Shown: positions 20,764-23,370 of the stretch, one piece after another | Layout of the letters: every line of letters begins with the position of its first letter | How positions within the stretch are numbered: position 1 is the stretch's first letter | Assembly (NCBI GenBank): GCA_903904765.1 | Contig: CAIVEA010000797.1 | Span: 1 to 23,370 of the forward strand | DNA: 23,370 bases | Direction of reading: 5' to 3' | Origin: an uncultured Chloroflexota bacterium | GTDB lineage: Bacteria; Chloroflexota; Anaerolineae; Aggregatilineales; Phototrophicaceae | Notes under the pieces: generated by a model | The model's database searches: none | Seen by the model: the letters and a program-made list of their open reading frames with translations, nothing else | Told to the model about the DNA's origin: nothing | Translations under genes and position numbers: made by a program

Positions 20764-22473
20764 TCAAGCGTTCTCAGGGTAGGCAATCGGTTCGAGGGCG
20801 GTGATGGTCTGCTCCATGATCGTCACTGCTTCTGCCAGCGTTTCGGCATCGAAGGCCAACCGCGCTCCCGCCGCCGCGTATAGTTCCGGCAGGGATACCG
20901 TGCCGCCCAATGCCAGCGCCGCCTGATAGCGCCGCATGGCCTCCGCCGGGTCGCGCTGGTAGCCCGCCCAGATTTGCACTGCGCCCACCTGCGCCAGACT
21001 GTAATCAATGTAGTAGAACGGGTTGCGCCAGATGTGCAGTTTGCGCTGCCAGCCCGTCATGCGTGCCGCGTCCAGCCCGTCCCAATCCTCGCTCGTCATA
21101 AATCGCGCCCACAGCGCATCCCATGTGGCATCACAGGCAGCGGGGTCTGCACCCGCCTCGCCAGCGGTGTATGCCCAGTGCTGGAAGGAATCGACTACTG
21201 ACGCATAAGGCCAGAAGCGCAATTGCGTTTCGAGGTGCTGAATGCGTGCCCGTGCCGCGTCGCGGGGGGTGGCGAACCCGCCCAGTGTCCAGTAGGGGGC
21301 GGCGATGAATTCCAGCGCCGTCGCCGCCAGTTCGTGAAATTCCGTCCCCACGCGCACCTGCTCATGATGTGGCAGGCCGACGCAGGCGAAAGTGTGGAAG
21401 GCGTGACCGCACTCGTGGAACAACGTCATCACATCTTCATGCGTGCCGACGGCGTTCATGAACACGAACGGGCGTTGGCTGACCGGAAAGGTGGCGCAGT
21501 ACGAACTGGGCATCTTGCCGGGGCGGTTTTCCAGATCGAGCAGGCCGTCCTGCCGCAGCAGCGCGAAGGACTGTGCCAGCACCGGGTCAATCGCCCGGAA
21601 GATGTGTTCGCTGCGTTCAATGAGTTCGGCGGCGCTGTAGAAAGGTGGCGCCAGCGACTCGCCGGACAAATCGACATCTACATCATAAGGGCGCACACGG
21701 GCGATTCCCAACCGCTGCGCCCGCCGCGCTGTCAGGCGTTCTACCGCCGGAACGACCACCTGTGCCACTGCTTCGTGGAAGTGCAGGCAATCCTGCGGCG
21801 TGTAGTCGGCGCGGGTCATCTGCCGCCAGCGCAGGGCGCGGTAATCCGGTAGTCCGGCGTGGGCAGCCTGTTGACGGCGCAAGCGCATCAGGTCGCCCCA
21901 CAACACGTTGAGCGCCTCCCGATCTTGCAGGCAGCGTTCCATCGAAAGCCGCCACGCCCGTTCGCGGCGCGTCCGGTCAAAGCCGAAATAGGCGGCGGCG
22001 ACTGCAACCAGTGGTTGCTCCACACCATCCCATGATACGGTCTGGGCAGCACTCAGGCGGTCATACAGGTTGCCGAGCGCATGTTCTGTCGTCAGCAGCG
22101 GCAAATTGTCGGGGGAATATGCGCCCACTTCCAGCGCAATATGGCGCAGCGGTGCGGTGAAGCGGGCAGGATGCAAGTCACTCGCCAGCAGTTTGCGGCG
22201 CAAACGTTGTTCAGTTGCGTCCGCAGGCTCTTTGATCGCGCTCAAGAAGTGGTCGAAATGGCGTTCAGTATCAGCATCGGTGGTATCCAGCGTAGCGGCG
22301 CACCACCAGCGCCAGTAAGCCTCGTCCAGATGTTTGCCGAGCGCACCCCAGTCGCGCATCCAACCGTCCAGCGTGTCGGCGGTCAGCAGACGCGCTTCGA
22401 GTTCGGCGTAAAACGGGGCGATGTCGTCCCACGTCCACGCCATAAAATCGGGAAAACCGGGCAGTTCGCGCAT
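20764..22473 (-). CDS. M3-family oligoendopeptidase (PepF-like)
   Basis: A 569-residue cytoplasmic zinc metallopeptidase that degrades oligopeptides. The zinc site is HECGH, with His353, Glu354 (catalytic) and His357; Glu381 in EFHELAA is the expected third ligand, 28 residues on, as in M3 enzymes. The fold is all-helical and the surrounding text is family-like (MTLFHECGHAFHTF, AATALEFIAAPYW, FYYIDYSLAQVGAVQIW). The length is typical of M3B oligoendopeptidase F (about 560-600). Four bases separate it from the upstream DUF1697 stop, so the two are translated together. No signal peptide is present. It may work with the Map, isoaspartyl peptidase and other peptidases of the window in peptide turnover, but it is not in one operon with them. 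Confidence 0.95.
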   Translation of the reverse strand: MRELPGFPDFMAWTWDDIAPFYAELEARLLTADTLDGWMRDWGALGKHLDEAYWRWWCAATLDTTDADTERHFDHFLSAIKEPADATEQRLRRKLLASDLHPARFTAPLRHIALEVGAYSPDNLPLLTTEHALGNLYDRLSAAQTVSWDGVEQPLVAVAAAYFGFDRTRRERAWRLSMERCLQDREALNVLWGDLMRLRRQQAAHAGLPDYRALRWRQMTRADYTPQDCLHFHEAVAQVVVPAVERLTARRAQRLGIARVRPYDVDVDLSGESLAPPFYSAAELIERSEHIFRAIDPVLAQSFALLRQDGLLDLENRPGKMPSSYCATFPVSQRPFVFMNAVGTHEDVMTLFHECGHAFHTFACVGLPHHEQVRVGTEFHELAATALEFIAAPYWTLGGFATPRDAARARIQHLETQLRFWPYASVVDSFQHWAYTAGEAGADPAACDATWDALWARFMTSEDWDGLDAARMTGWQRKLHIWRNPFYYIDYSLAQVGAVQIWAGYQRDPAEAMRRYQAALALGGTVSLPELYAAAGARLAFDAETLAEAVTIMEQTITALEPIAYPENA

Positions 22474-22477
22474 CGGC

Positions 22478-23014
22478 CTACACCATGTTCATGAGTTTGG
22501 TGATCGTATTCCAGTTGCGCCCTGTTCCCTCGGTGCGTAACTGCTTTTCGATCCACGTCGTCGAGAGTTTGCTGCGTCCGATGCCCTCCCCGAAGTACAG
22601 GTAGACCTCCTCGCCGCTGGCGCTGGCTTCTTCGGGTGGGTTCACGCCCGCCAGCAGCGCCGCCACTCCTTCCGGCGCGGGGACGGCTGCCAGAAACAGC
22701 ACCAGAATCTTATCCGGGGACTCCATCTGCACGGCGCTGTAGGGATGCTGTGCGATCACCTGCCGCCACTGGTCGGGCGTTCGCAGCACGATTCGCACCG
22801 TGAAGCCGAAGGTGCGCTGGATACCATCCTCGATCAAGCGGGTGAGTGCGGTGGCATCGGTCTGGTCGGTGGTGAATACAGCGTTGCCACTCTGGAGCAG
22901 GGTTTGCACCTGCGTGAAGCCCAACGACTCGTACAGGCGTTTGAGATCGGCCATCGGCACACGCTTGTTGCCGCCAACGTTAATCCCGCGCAGGAGCGAA
23001 ATGAAAGTGGGCAT
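22478..23014 (-). CDS. DUF1697 family protein
   Basis: A 178-residue soluble protein of family DUF1697, recognised by PTFISLLRGINVGGNKRVPMADLKRLYESLGF, LLQSGNAVF and a C-terminal STTWIEKQLRTEGTGRNWNTI. Its function is unknown. I chose ATG 23014 (MPTFISLLRG) because GAGG lies about eight bases upstream and family members begin here; an in-frame ATG at 23047 would overlap the -10 site. It is first of a two-gene unit with the M3 peptidase. Confidence 0.93.
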   Translation of the reverse strand: MPTFISLLRGINVGGNKRVPMADLKRLYESLGFTQVQTLLQSGNAVFTTDQTDATALTRLIEDGIQRTFGFTVRIVLRTPDQWRQVIAQHPYSAVQMESPDKILVLFLAAVPAPEGVAALLAGVNPPEEASASGEEVYLYFGEGIGRSKLSTTWIEKQLRTEGTGRNWNTITKLMNMV

Positions 23015-23045
23015 GGGGTCGCCTCGTGGATGTGTGAATGTTCCC

Positions 23046-23051
23046 ATTGTA
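23046..23051 (-). promoter_or_regulatory. Possible -10 box of the DUF1697/M3 peptidase unit
   Basis: TACAAT on the minus strand about 31 bases before the DUF1697 start at 23014, leaving a short leader. The -35 is not conserved. Confidence 0.4.
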
Positions 23052-23174
23052 GGCGGGATGACGCAGGGGCGCTATTCGACTATTTCTAAAAGTGGAGGTA
23101 ATACGGGCGCTCAATGGGGTGTCTATATCACAGTGTATGGACGCAGCTATGGCTGAGATAATGGAGATAAACCC

Positions 23175-23370
23175 ATGACCGCTGGTAAACCCGTCATCGT
23201 GACCGAAGCCACCTTCGAGGACGAGGTGCTCAATTCTGAAATTCCCGTGCTGGTGGACTTCTGGGCAGCGTGGTGCGGCCCGTGTCGTGCGGTTGCCCCG
23301 ACACTGGAAAAGCTGGCAGGAGAATTCGACGGCAAGGTGAAGATCGCCAAAGTGAACGTGGATGAGAATC
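23175..23370 (+). CDS. trxA: Thioredoxin, 5' part
   Basis: The first 65 residues of a thioredoxin, a cytoplasmic protein-disulphide reductase. The redox motif WCGPC spans 33-37 (Cys34 and Cys37) in [18 protein letters not shown], followed by LEKLAGEF and IAKVNVDEN, all typical. A full thioredoxin is about 105-110 residues, so the gene continues past the right edge. GGAGAT lies about nine bases before the ATG. The 160-base gap to the divergent DUF1697 gene holds no further gene, and I see no clear promoter for trxA in it apart from a weak GATAAT near 23157. Confidence 0.95.
   Translation, partial: MTAGKPVIVTEATFEDEVLNSEIPVLVDFWAAWCGPCRAVAPTLEKLAGEFDGKVKIAKVNVDEN

Overview
The window looks like an ordinary chromosomal stretch from a GC-rich bacterium. 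It probably belongs to an uncultured member of the Chloroflexota (Anaerolineae-like). That placement is an inference from gene style: a DUF3467 protein, a translin-family protein, a YkcB-like GT39 enzyme, Pro/Thr-rich secreted proteins, FHA and LysM/SH3b proteins with low-complexity linkers, and frequent small GC-rich hairpin repeats. No 16S gene is present to confirm it. Coding is dense on both strands, and UAG, UAA and UGA are all used as ordinary stops.

Layout. 1-473: 3' end of priA (+). 611-952: small unknown protein (+). 1069-5292: a probable operon of a membrane GT39 glycosyltransferase, an OmpR-type response regulator and a sensor kinase (+), with an 11-bp-period tandem repeat upstream that looks like the regulator's own binding site. 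5360-5833: greA (-), with a strong promoter and a terminator. 6163-6987: a sugar isomerase/epimerase-like gene broken by one in-frame UAG (+). 7137-8118: DUF3467 protein and translin-family protein, overlapping (-). 8198-9115: secreted SH3b/LysM protein (-). 9285-10082: FHA protein with one membrane segment (-). 10232-12709: isoaspartyl peptidase, methionine aminopeptidase and a MetW-like methyltransferase (-). 12974-13897: family 2 glycosyltransferase (+). 13912-14357: a DUF4926 protein behind a damaged DUF6883-like gene (-). 14489-18235: a 1248-residue secreted subtilase (-). 18481-19275: SDR-family protein (-). 19506-19673: 55-residue basic protein (-). 19805-19877: tRNA-Ala(GGC) (-). 20073-20753: creatininase-family hydrolase (+). 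20764-23014: DUF1697 protein and M3 oligopeptidase (-). 23175-end: 5' part of thioredoxin (+).

How they work together. The glycosyltransferase and two-component genes form a plausible self-regulated cell-envelope response unit. The isoaspartyl peptidase/Map/MetW cluster and the DUF1697/M3 peptidase pair suggest protein maturation and turnover. The large subtilase and the SH3b/LysM protein are exported. PriA, GreA, tRNA-Ala and thioredoxin are housekeeping.

Most notable signals: the putative response-regulator boxes at 988-1020; a family of short elements with ACCCTCATCCC-like inverted ends in three intergenic gaps, one of them flanked by a perfect 19-bp direct repeat; the translin-family/DUF3467 gene pair; the amber-interrupted isomerase; and the decayed DUF6883-like gene. 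I found no defence system, prophage, insertion sequence with a transposase, or CRISPR array. Family assignments rest on recognised motifs, not on a database search.
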